A stretch of 41,847 bases of DNA from Planctomycetota bacterium. GTDB taxonomy: Bacteria; Planctomycetota; UBA11346. The stretch lies in the NCBI GenBank assembly GCA_023150565.1, contig JAKLKR010000018.1, positions 1-41,847 on the forward strand, given 5' to 3'. A program made the translations under genes and the position numbers. The notes beneath the pieces were generated by a model that had not been told where the DNA came from, searched no databases, and saw only the letters and a program-made list of their open reading frames with translations. This document shows, one piece after another, positions 17,128 through 24,050 of the stretch (its first letter is position 1; every line of letters starts with the position of its first letter).

Positions 17128-18026
17128 CCGACATCCCTTCCACCTCGCGCGTCCTCGTGGTCGAGGACATGCCGGCGCTGCGCGAGCACATCGCCGAGAC
17201 CATCGCCGGCATCGGCCCTGAGGTCACCGTCACCTGCGCCGCCGACGGGCGCGAGGCGCTGGACCTGGTGGCCAAGGCCGCCGAACCCTTCCACCTGGTG
17301 GTGTCCGACATCATCATGCCGCGGCTCGACGGCGAATCGCTGCTCGCCGAGCTGCGCGCGCGCTCCTATCCCGCCGCGGTGATCATGCTCACCGCCCTCG
17401 GCCAGGACGACATGATCGTGCGCTGCCTGCGTCTGGGCGCCTGCGACTACCTGATCAAGCCGGTGGGCATCGACGATCTCCAGGTCGCCGCCACCAACGC
17501 CCTGCAGCACATGCCGCTGGTGGCCAGCGAGCTCGAGGTCGAGTACGACCCCCACGGCTGGTTCGAGGTGCGCGACGGCAGCGATCCCGCGGTGCTGTAC
17601 CGGTACCGCAAGTTCGTCGGACTGCTCGACAAGTTCCGCATCCCCGAGCCGGCCGCCGGCGAGGTGCGTCTGGCGCTCGAGGAGCTGGGCCGCAACGCCA
17701 TCGAATGGGGTAACCGCAACGACCAGAGCAAGCAGGTGATCTTCGGCTGCCGCATCCTGCCGGGCAAGGTCATCGTCTACATCGAGGACGAGGGCCAGGG
17801 CTTCAACCCGGTGCAGGTGCCCGATCCCAGCGTCGACCCCATCGCCCACATCGAGCACCGCAAGGCGGCGGGCAAGCGCCTGGGCGGCTACGGCATCCAC
17901 CTGATCCGCAACCTGATGGACAAGCTGGTGTACAACGCGCGCGGCAACCGCGTGGTGGCGATCAAGTACCTCAGCGACGAGCGCGCGGCGGCGAGCGGGG
18001 TCTACCGCAAGAAGCCGGCCGAATAG
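17124..18026 (+). CDS. Response regulator with RsbW-type ATPase output domain
   Basis: Residues 8-125 are a receiver domain: Glu14-Asp15 acidic pair, phospho-acceptor Asp62 (VVSDIIMPRLDG), Thr90 and Lys112 (LIKP). Instead of a DNA-binding output, residues 150-285 form a GHKL ATPase of the RsbW/SpoIIAB anti-sigma type: LALEELGRNAIEWGN (N box), IEDEGQGFNP (G1) and KRLGGYGIHLIRNLMDKL (G2). RsbW proteins hold sigma factors or STAS antagonists; some phosphorylate STAS proteins. Phosphorylation by the overlapping kinase gene could therefore control a sigma-factor partner switch. No STAS or sigma gene is next to it. The comF gene starts 5 bases after the stop. Confidence 0.9.
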   Translation: MTDIPSTSRVLVVEDMPALREHIAETIAGIGPEVTVTCAADGREALDLVAKAAEPFHLVVSDIIMPRLDGESLLAELRARSYPAAVIMLTALGQDDMIVRCLRLGACDYLIKPVGIDDLQVAATNALQHMPLVASELEVEYDPHGWFEVRDGSDPAVLYRYRKFVGLLDKFRIPEPAAGEVRLALEELGRNAIEWGNRNDQSKQVIFGCRILPGKVIVYIEDEGQGFNPVQVPDPSVDPIAHIEHRKAAGKRLGGYGIHLIRNLMDKLVYNARGNRVVAIKYLSDERAAASGVYRKKPAE

Positions 18027-18031
18027 CCGGC

Positions 18032-18703
18032 GTGCTGCTCGACCTGCTGCTGCCGTCGCTGTGCCCGCTGTGCCGGGCCGACGAGGGCCCGCTGCTGTGC
18101 GCCGCCTGCCGCGCCCAGCTGCCGCCGCTCGAGGACCCCTGCCCGTGGTGCGCCGCCCCGCGCGGCGCCTCCGCCTGCGTGGGCTGCAGCGGCGCCGGCC
18201 TGCCCCACCTCGACCGGGTGGTGGCGGCCCTGGCCTACATCGGGCCGACGGAAGGCCTGGTGGCGGCGGCCAAGGCCGTCGGCTCGCCGGCGGCGGTGCG
18301 CGCGGCGGCCGAGCTGATGCCGGCGCTGCCGCCCGACCTCGCCGCCGGCGCCACCGTGGTGCCGGTGCCGGCGGCGCCCGGCCGCCACCCCGGGCCCCAC
18401 CTCGCCAGCGCCTGCGCGCGGGCGCTGGCCCGCCGCCAGCGCCTGCCGCTCGCCCTGCGCCTGCTGCGCCAGGTGCGGCCGGCGGCGCCCCAGCACCAGC
18501 TCGGACGCGAGGAGCGCCGGCGCAACGTCGAGGGCCTGTTCGGCTGCCGCGCTCCGGCCCCCGCCCGGGTGGTGCTGGTCGACGACCTCTGCACCAGCGG
18601 CGCCACCGCCAGCGCGGCGGCGGCGGTGCTGCGCGCCGCCGGCGCGCGCCAGGTGGCGCTGGCGGTGCTGGCGCGCACCCCGCTGCAAGGGCGGCGGGGG
18701 TAG
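18032..18703 (+). CDS. comF: ComF-family phosphoribosyltransferase-like protein
   Basis: The 223-residue product starts at GTG 18032, 5 bases after the preceding stop. It has the ComF zinc-ribbon head with CPLC (11-14), CAAC, CPWC and CVGC pairs. The C-terminal phosphoribosyltransferase fold has the PRPP-loop signature VVLVDDLCTSGATA. ComF proteins help natural transformation by processing incoming single-stranded DNA on the cytoplasmic side; the reaction is not fully defined. A ComEC gene in the same window supports a competence system. An intergenic palindrome follows 50 bases downstream. Confidence 0.85.
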   Translation: MLLDLLLPSLCPLCRADEGPLLCAACRAQLPPLEDPCPWCAAPRGASACVGCSGAGLPHLDRVVAALAYIGPTEGLVAAAKAVGSPAAVRAAAELMPALPPDLAAGATVVPVPAAPGRHPGPHLASACARALARRQRLPLALRLLRQVRPAAPQHQLGREERRRNVEGLFGCRAPAPARVVLVDDLCTSGATASAAAAVLRAAGARQVALAVLARTPLQGRRG

Positions 18704-18753
18704 CATCAACGGTGATGGGAGATCGCGCGAACCGCAGGCTTTAGCAGACGCGC

Positions 18754-18827
18754 CCCTGGGACCGCCGGGCTCCAGCCCGGCAATTCGAGCCGTCCAACTG
18801 CCGGGCTGGAGCCCGGCGATCCCAGGG
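18754..18827. repeat. Palindromic intergenic repeat, copy 1
   Basis: CCCTGGGA at the left end pairs with TCCCAGGG at the right, and inner arms GCCGGGCTCCAGCCCGGC and GCCGGGCTGGAGCCCGGC pair around a 16-base loop. The same element, with the same loop sequence start, occurs at 40006-40085. Similarity extends about 30 bases to the left (atcgcgc-aaccgca), so the full element is at least 100 bases. It fills the gap between convergent comF and the TetR gene; a bidirectional transcription end is likely. Confidence 0.9.
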
Positions 18828-18874
18828 AAGAACGGTCCGCCAGCGTCTGGGGAACGCAGGTACCGCGTTCGGGA

Positions 18875-19459
18875 TCAGCGCAGCAGGCGCATGGCGCTAG
18901 CGCGCACCGCCGATTCGGCCTGCTCGAAGGTCATCACCCGCCCCACCAGCAGGCTGGCGAGGCCGTGGGCGGTGCCCCAGGCGGCGTCGGCGAGGGCGGC
19001 GAAGGCGTGCACGTCGTCGCGCTCGGGGGTGCGCGCCCGCGCCACCACCGCGAGCAGGCGCACGTGGTTGGCGGTGGCATGGCGCAGCAGCTCGGGGTGG
19101 GCTTCGGGATCGAACAGGTCGCAGCGCGCCATCACCGCGAAATGGCCGGGGTGGCGGGCGGCGCAGCCGAGGTAGGCGCTGCCCAGCCGGGCCAGCGCCT
19201 CGGCCGGCGGCACGGTGTGGTCGTCGGCCGCGACCAGGGCCTCGCCGAGCAGGCGGTGGCCCTCGGCGGCGAGCGCGGCGAGCAGGCCGGCCTTGTCGCC
19301 GAAATGGTGGGCGGGGGCGGCGTGGCTGACTCCGGCCCGGCGCGCCACCTCGCGCAGGCTGGTGGCCTGCACCCCCTGGTCGGCGACCAGTTCGGCGGCG
19401 GACTGCAGCAGGGCGCGGCGCAGATCGCCATGGTGGTAGGAGGTGCGGCGGACAGGCAT
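18875..19459 (-). CDS. TetR/AcrR-family repressor
   Basis: The 194-residue protein starts with a TetR helix-turn-helix (about residues 8-58: YHHGDLRRALLQSAAELVAD, then TSLREVARRAGVSHAAPAHHFGDKAGLL). The C-terminal ligand domain has the WHG-type pattern (AYLGCAARHPGHFAVMARCDLF and AAWGTAHGLASLLVGRVM). It is divergent from a three-gene DevC/DevA/HlyD-type exporter, and a 21-bp palindrome lies in the short space between them. It is therefore most likely the local repressor of the exporter and of itself (inference from layout). Confidence 0.9.
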   Translation of the reverse strand: MPVRRTSYHHGDLRRALLQSAAELVADQGVQATSLREVARRAGVSHAAPAHHFGDKAGLLAALAAEGHRLLGEALVAADDHTVPPAEALARLGSAYLGCAARHPGHFAVMARCDLFDPEAHPELLRHATANHVRLLAVVARARTPERDDVHAFAALADAAWGTAHGLASLLVGRVMTFEQAESAVRASAMRLLR

Positions 19460-19478
19460 CGGGAGTCAGCATGAGCAT

Positions 19479-19499
19479 CATCTTGACAATGTCCAGATG
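19479..19499. promoter_or_regulatory. 21-bp palindrome, probable TetR operator, with TTGACA
   Basis: Bases 19479-19499 form a dyad with one mismatched pair (arms CATCTTGACA and TGTCCAGATG around a central A). It contains a perfect -35 TTGACA (19483-19488). No good -10 is seen 17 bases further. The position between divergent TetR and exporter genes supports an operator. If transcription starts near 19518, the exporter start would be GTG 19566, not ATG 19497, which lies inside the dyad. Confidence 0.65.
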
Positions 19500-20726
19500 A
19501 AGCCACCCTTGCCCGCCTCAGCCCATGCCTCACCCGCCCACCGATCCTTCCGGGACCCGCGCCCCGTGATCCGCACCGCCCTCACCATGCTGGTGGGCGA
19601 CCGGGCCAAGTTCCTCGGCATCGTCTTCGGCCTCGCCTTCGCCTCGCTGCTGATCACCCAGCAGGCGGCGATCTTCCGCGGGGTGATGGTGCTGGTGTAC
19701 GGGCATGTCACCGACACCCCGCAGGTCGATGTCTGGGTCAGCGACCCCGGCATGCCCGACTTCGACACCAATGACATGATCAACGAGCGCGAGCTCGACG
19801 TGGTGCGCGGGGTCGAGGGGGTGCGCTGGGCGGTGCCGCTCAACCGCCGGGTGCTCTACACCCGCAAGCCCGACAACGAGATCTCGCCGATCATGGTGAT
19901 GGGCATCGACGACGGCAGCCTGATCGGCGCTCCGCTGCCCGAGGCCATGGTGTGCGGCTCGGTCGACGACCTGCGCAGGCCCAACACCGTGATCATCGAC
20001 GAGCACTCCGCCGCCACCAAGCTGGCGGTGGAGGGGCCGGACGGGGTGCTGAAGCCGATGCAGGTGGGCGACCGCCTGCGCGCCAACGGCACCGACATCG
20101 AGGTGGTGGGCATCTGCCGTTCGACCCTGGCGCTGATGCTCTATCCGACCGCCTACATGCTGCGTTCGCAGTGCTCGCAGCTCGACGCCTCCAGCGACCA
20201 GAGCTTCAACTTCATCCTGGTCGGCCTGGCCGGCGGCGCCGATCCCGCCGCCACCTGCGCGCGCATCGATGCCGCCACCGGCCTGAGCGCGCGCACCAGC
20301 GCCGACTTCTGCCGCCACGTCTACGACTTCTTCCTCTACAAGACCGGCATCCCGGCCAACTTCGGCATCGCCGTGCTGCTCGGCTTCGTGGTCGGGGCGG
20401 CGATCGCCGGGCAGACCTTCAGCCAGTTCGTCAGCGACAACCGCCGCACCTTCGCCTCGCTCAAGGCCATGGGCATGCGCAACGGCCGCCTGGCCGGCAT
20501 CCTGCTGGTGCAGGCGGTGGCCTCGGCGCTGGTGGGCTACGGCCTGGGGGTGGGCGCCGCGACCCTGTTCGGGGTCGCCCTCGCGGGCACCGACCTGAGC
20601 TTCCGCCTGGAGCCGGAGCTGATGGCGTTCTCCTTCGTCTCGGTGCTGGTGATCAGCATCGGCGCCGCGCTGGTCAGCCTGCGCTCGGTGGTGCGCCTCG
20701 ATCCCGCCCTGGTGTTCCGGAGCTGA
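19497..20726 (+). CDS. ABC exporter permease, DevC/MacB-like
   Basis: About 409 residues from ATG 19497. The start is doubtful: the palindromic operator overlaps this ATG, and family members usually begin just before the phrase RTALTMLVGDRAKFLGIVFG, so GTG 19566 (386 residues) is an attractive alternative. A first helix near the N-terminus (FLGIVFGLAFASLLITQQAAIF) is followed by a large periplasmic domain and three C-terminal helices (FGIAVLLGFVVGAAIAG, AGILLVQAVASALVGYGLGVG, FSFVSVLVISIGAALVSL). This is the type VII/MacB-like FtsX topology. It is the membrane part of an exporter with the next two genes; DevBCA homologues export glycolipids or other envelope compounds. The substrate is unknown. 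Confidence 0.85.
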   Translation: MKPPLPASAHASPAHRSFRDPRPVIRTALTMLVGDRAKFLGIVFGLAFASLLITQQAAIFRGVMVLVYGHVTDTPQVDVWVSDPGMPDFDTNDMINERELDVVRGVEGVRWAVPLNRRVLYTRKPDNEISPIMVMGIDDGSLIGAPLPEAMVCGSVDDLRRPNTVIIDEHSAATKLAVEGPDGVLKPMQVGDRLRANGTDIEVVGICRSTLALMLYPTAYMLRSQCSQLDASSDQSFNFILVGLAGGADPAATCARIDAATGLSARTSADFCRHVYDFFLYKTGIPANFGIAVLLGFVVGAAIAGQTFSQFVSDNRRTFASLKAMGMRNGRLAGILLVQAVASALVGYGLGVGAATLFGVALAGTDLSFRLEPELMAFSFVSVLVISIGAALVSLRSVVRLDPALVFRS

Positions 20727-20728
20727 CC

Positions 20729-21514
20729 ATGGCCGACGAGCCGCCGATCCGTCTGCGCGGGGTGGTCAAGAGCTTCGGCTCGGGATCGTCCGAGGTCCAC
20801 GCCCTGCGCGGCATCAACCTCGACATCTCGGCCGGCGAGCTGTTCATGCTGGTGGGCCCGTCGGGCTGCGGCAAGACCACCCTGATCTCGGTGGTGGCCG
20901 GCATCCTGCGCCACGACCAGGGCGAGGTGCGGCTGTTCGGCGAGGACCTCTCGCGCATGAGCGACCGCTGCAAGTCGGACTTCCGCGCCCGCCACGTCGG
21001 CTTCGTGTTCCAGCAGTTCAACCTGGTGCCGACCCTCAACGTGCAGGAGAACGTGGCCATCACCCTGCAGATCGGCGGGCAGTCCCGCCGCCGGGCCATG
21101 GACCGCGCCGCCGAGACCCTCGACCAGGTCGGCCTGGGCGACCGCCTCGGTGCCATGCCGAGCGCGCTGTCCGGCGGCCAGCAGCAGCGGGTGGCGATCG
21201 CCCGTTCGATCATCCACGACCCCAGCATCCTGGTGTGCGACGAGCCCACCAGCGCCCTCGACCACGAGAAGGGCCGCCAGGTCATGGAGCTGCTGCGCGC
21301 CATCGCCATCCGCCCCGGGCGCGCGCTGATCATCGTCACCCACGACAACCGCACCTACAAGTTCAGCGACCGCATCGCCACCATGGAGGACGGCTACATC
21401 GTGCGCTTCGTGCGCCGGCGCTTCGACCCCGAGTCGGTCGACGACGCCCCCGCCCAGCCGGCCGGCCCGCCCGCCGGCATGGCCGCCATCACCGCCCTCG
21501 CCGCCGCCCACTGA
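20729..21514 (+). CDS. ABC exporter ATP-binding protein, DevA/LolD-like
   Basis: The 261-residue ATPase has Walker A GPSGCGKTT, the Q-loop FVFQQFNLVPTLNVQENV, signature LSGGQQQRVAIARSI, Walker B ILVCDEPTSALD and switch His in IIVTHDNR. This is the MacB/LolD/DevA subfamily. It starts 2 bases after the permease stop. The last 40 residues, beginning SVDDAPAQPAGPP, are a low-complexity Ala/Pro tail without a known function. It powers the exporter formed with the permease before it and the HlyD-like adaptor after it. Confidence 0.92.
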   Translation: MADEPPIRLRGVVKSFGSGSSEVHALRGINLDISAGELFMLVGPSGCGKTTLISVVAGILRHDQGEVRLFGEDLSRMSDRCKSDFRARHVGFVFQQFNLVPTLNVQENVAITLQIGGQSRRRAMDRAAETLDQVGLGDRLGAMPSALSGGQQQRVAIARSIIHDPSILVCDEPTSALDHEKGRQVMELLRAIAIRPGRALIIVTHDNRTYKFSDRIATMEDGYIVRFVRRRFDPESVDDAPAQPAGPPAGMAAITALAAAH

Positions 21515-21524
21515 GGACCCGCCC

Positions 21525-22613
21525 ATGCATCCCCTGGCCACCCGCCTGCTCCCCCTGGCCGTGCTCGCCGGCGCCGGCATCGCCTTCTCGGGCTGGACCG
21601 CCTGGAACACGGTCAAGCCGCGCGCGGTGCCGCCGGTGGCCGAGCCGCCGCCGCAGGCGGCCTATGCCGCGCGGGTGTCGGCATCGGGCCTGGTCGAGGG
21701 CGACGGCGAGGACACCGTGGTGGGGGTGCCCGAGGCGGCGCTGGTGGCCGAGGTGGGGGTGCGCATCGGCGACGTGGTCAAGCCCGGCGACCTTCTGCTG
21801 CGCCTCGACGACCGCCTGGTGCGCGCCGAGCTGGCGGTGGCCGAGGCCGAGCTGGCGGCGGCGCGGTCGCGGGTGGCGCGCCTGGAGTCGCTGCCGCGCG
21901 CCGAGGACGCCGAACCGCTGGCGGCGCGGGTGGCGGTGGCCGAGGCCCAGCTCGCCGACGCCAAGGTCAAGCGCGGGCGCATCGAGCTGCTGTTCCAGCG
22001 CAACGCCATCAGCGCCGACGAGGTCGATGCCCGCCGCGCCGCCGAGACCATCGCCCGCGCCCAGGTGGCGAGCGCCAAGGCCGACCTCGCCCACGTCCAG
22101 CTGCCTGCCTGGGGTCCCGACCTGGTGGCGGCGCGCGCCGAGATCCCCCAGGTCGAGGCGCGCATCGCCGCCATCCGCACCCGCCTGTCCCGGCTCGAGG
22201 TGCGCGCCCCGCGCGCCGGCACCGTGATCGGCGCCGGGGCCATGGTCGGCGAGCTGGCCGCGCCCGGCGACCGCGACCTGGTGGTGCTGGCGGCGCTCGA
22301 CCGCCTGCTGGTGCGCCTGGAGATCGACGAGTCCCAGGCGTGGAAGCTGCGCCCGGGGGCGGGCGGGCGGGCGTGGGTGCGCGGCGACCGCGCGCATGTG
22401 GTCGAACTGGCCTTCGAGCGCATCGAGCCCAAGGCCGGGCCGCGCCGGGCCATCGCCGGGGTGCCGGGCGAGCGTCTCGACGGACGCGCGGTGCAGGTGC
22501 TCTACCGCCTGCAGTCGCCGCCGGCCTACTACCGGCCCGGGCTGATGCTCGAATCCGACCTCGATGCCAGCGCCGCGGCAGGTACGGCGACGGCCTCGGC
22601 CGTGGTGCCCTGA
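21525..22613 (+). CDS. HlyD/DevB-type periplasmic adaptor protein
   Basis: The 362-residue protein has one N-terminal membrane anchor (LLPLAVLAGAGIAFSGWTAW), then a split biotinyl/lipoyl domain (first half around VAEVGVRIGDVVKPGDLLLRLDD, second half LEVRAPRAGTVIGAGAMVGELA) separated by a long Ala-rich coiled-coil hairpin (about residues 98-210). A beta-barrel region closes it (VVLAALDRLLVRLEIDESQAWKL). Such adaptors link an inner-membrane exporter with an outer-membrane TolC-type channel. No TolC gene is present here, so the channel must be encoded elsewhere. Together with the two genes before it, it forms a DevBCA/MacAB-like tripartite exporter under the divergent TetR gene. Confidence 0.9.
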   Translation: MHPLATRLLPLAVLAGAGIAFSGWTAWNTVKPRAVPPVAEPPPQAAYAARVSASGLVEGDGEDTVVGVPEAALVAEVGVRIGDVVKPGDLLLRLDDRLVRAELAVAEAELAAARSRVARLESLPRAEDAEPLAARVAVAEAQLADAKVKRGRIELLFQRNAISADEVDARRAAETIARAQVASAKADLAHVQLPAWGPDLVAARAEIPQVEARIAAIRTRLSRLEVRAPRAGTVIGAGAMVGELAAPGDRDLVVLAALDRLLVRLEIDESQAWKLRPGAGGRAWVRGDRAHVVELAFERIEPKAGPRRAIAGVPGERLDGRAVQVLYRLQSPPAYYRPGLMLESDLDASAAAGTATASAVVP

Positions 22614-22651
22614 TCCCCGGATTGGGGGCTGGCGGAGCCTTTCCTGGCTGG

Positions 22652-22657
22652 TATAAT
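22652..22657 (+). promoter_or_regulatory. Perfect -10 box TATAAT before the small RNA
   Basis: TATAAT stands at 22652-22657 in otherwise GC-rich DNA, preceded by a weak -35 (CTGGCG at about 22629-22634, 17 bases upstream). The predicted start is about 22664, just at the closing stem of the structured region that follows. This is the best -10 in the window. Confidence 0.6.
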
Positions 22658-22663
22658 TAGAGC

Positions 22664-22856
22664 GTGGGGTGATCAAACGCCTCCGGCGCACCTGAGCCGC
22701 CGACGTCGGTCGGAGCCATGCTCCCATGGACTCCCCGGGCAGAGGGCGAAACGCCCGCGGAGCCCGACGCCTGGTCAGTGCCCTTCGGTGAAGTGGTGCC
22801 GGACAGCGACAAGGGCGGACCATGCCAGCAGGTCTGGCTGCCGCCGCCCCACTAGC
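22664..22856 (+). ncRNA. Candidate free-standing structured small RNA
   Basis: Between the HlyD gene and the convergent pirin gene lies about 190 bases with no credible ORF, a perfect TATAAT directly before and a strong terminator directly after. The ends pair (GTGGGG at 22664-22669 with CCCCAC at 22847-22852). Further complementary blocks bring the two sides together (GGCG/CGCC, AGCC/GGCT, CCGCC/GGCGG, GTCG/CGAC), giving a rod. At the tip are hairpins GGGCG-AAA-CGCCC (22744-22756) and CTTC-GGT-GAAG (22783-22793). Length and closed-rod shape recall 6S RNA, but the typical central bubble is not demonstrated. The 4.5S, RNase P and tmRNA signature sequences were not found. Family unknown. Confidence 0.6.
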
Positions 22857-22894
22857 GACGCCCGGGGTGCACCTGCGCCCCGGGCGTCTTTTTT
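22857..22894 (+). terminator. Strong intrinsic terminator of the small RNA
   Basis: An 11-bp perfect stem (GACGCCCGGGG with CCCCGGGCGTC), a 10-base loop and a run of six T (22889-22894). The T-run is on the plus strand only, so it ends the small RNA and not the convergent pirin gene. Confidence 0.9.
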
Positions 22895-22896
22895 GC

Positions 22897-23589
22897 TCAA
22901 TCCAGATCCACCGCCACTACCTCGGCCGCCGCGATGGCGGTGATGGTGCCGGCTTCGGCGCGTTCCAGGCCCAGGCCGTCGCCCTCGCCCAGCAACCGGC
23001 CCTGGTGGTTGATGGAACCGCGTGCGATCTGCAGCCACAGGTGGGCGCGCCGGGGCGCGAGGCTGGCGGTTTCGCCGGGCGCCAGGCGCGCCACCCGCAG
23101 GTCGGCGGCGGCGGCCAGGCGCGGCCCGGCCCCCTCGCCGCCTTCGCCGGAGGCCACCAGGGCGAAGCCGCCGCGCAGGGCCTGGTCGGTGAAGGTGGCG
23201 CTGCTCCACGACGGCGGCAGGCCTGCGCGCGCCGGGCGGATCCACAGCTGCAGGAAGCGGGTGGGCTGCTCGCCCACCGCATGCTCGCTGTGGCGGATGC
23301 CGGTGCCCGCGCTCATGCGCTGCAGGCCGCCCGGGCCCAGCACCTCGCGCGCCCCGGTGCTGTCGGCGTGCTCCAGCTGGCCGTCCAGCACCCACGACAG
23401 GATCTCCATCTCGCGGTGGGGATGGGTGCCGAAGCCGGTCCCGGCCTGCACGCGGTCGTCGTTGAGCACCAGCAGGGAACGGAAGCCGCGCCAGTCGGGG
23501 TGGTACCAGTCGCCGAAGCTGAACGTATGGCGGCTGTCGAGCCAGCCGAGGTCGGTATGGCCGCGGCCGGTGGAGGGTTGGAGGCGCAT
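22897..23589 (-). CDS. Pirin-family protein (YhhW-like)
   Basis: The 230-residue bicupin has the pirin metal site: His56 and His58 in GTHPHREMEIL, then His100 and Glu102 (GTGIRHSEH). The N-terminal HTFSFGDWYHPDW and LLVLNDDRV segments are typical of the YhhW/pirin group, some of which oxidise quercetin. The second cupin is degenerate, as usual. The natural substrate is not known. It runs 55 bases after the small 84-residue gene on the same strand, and its end faces the terminator of the candidate small RNA. Confidence 0.9.
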   Translation of the reverse strand: MRLQPSTGRGHTDLGWLDSRHTFSFGDWYHPDWRGFRSLLVLNDDRVQAGTGFGTHPHREMEILSWVLDGQLEHADSTGAREVLGPGGLQRMSAGTGIRHSEHAVGEQPTRFLQLWIRPARAGLPPSWSSATFTDQALRGGFALVASGEGGEGAGPRLAAAADLRVARLAPGETASLAPRRAHLWLQIARGSINHQGRLLGEGDGLGLERAEAGTITAIAAAEVVAVDLD

Positions 23590-23644
23590 ACGGCCAGCCT
23601 ACGGCCCCGGGCCCGGGCCGGCAGCCCTGCCCGGCGCATGGCCT

Positions 23645-23899
23645 TCAGCGCGGCTTGATCAGGTCGGCCGCCTCGCGGCCCATCTCGGCCTGCTTGCGCG
23701 CCACCCCGTACAGCACGCGGTTCATCAGGCCTTCCTCGTTCATCCGCACCAGTGCGCCGGCGAGTTCGGAGGGGCCGGCATCGGGTTCGTCGCTGGCCTG
23801 GGCGGCGGCGGTGTCGACCACCTTCTGGGCGGCGGCATCGAAACGCGCCTGGGCCTTGGGCAGATAGACCTGGGGCTGGGAGAGCGCTGTGATATCCAT
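23645..23899 (-). CDS. Small hypothetical protein (84 residues)
   Basis: The open frame is longer, but ATG 23899 fits best: MDITALSQPQ followed by a helical, Ala- and Gln-rich body ending in ADLIKPR. The upstream extension of the frame would be Arg/Trp/Pro-rich nonsense that overlaps the divergent gene at 24051. The opening recalls small motility-associated or flagellar-rod-like proteins beginning MDI, but the similarity is too weak for a call. It is co-directional with the pirin gene. No signal peptide or membrane segment is present. Confidence 0.55.
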   Translation of the reverse strand: MDITALSQPQVYLPKAQARFDAAAQKVVDTAAAQASDEPDAGPSELAGALVRMNEEGLMNRVLYGVARKQAEMGREAADLIKPR

Positions 23900-24050
23900 G
23901 GCCGGGACCCCCGCAGAAGCATACCCCGGAAAGCCCGGCAGAGGAAGCCAGAACCGGCGCCATCGGGGATGATCCGAGCGTGCCGTGCGCGGGCGGCAGC
24001 GTCCCCCGGCTGGGACTGGCGGACGACCGGGCCATGCGCACAAATAGGGC

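Noticed and set aside
22771..22810. 4.5S (SRP) RNA domain in the candidate small RNA
   Set aside because: The strings CTGGTCAGTG and GCCGGACAG looked suggestive, but the conserved GGTCAGGTCCGGAAGGAAGC core is absent.
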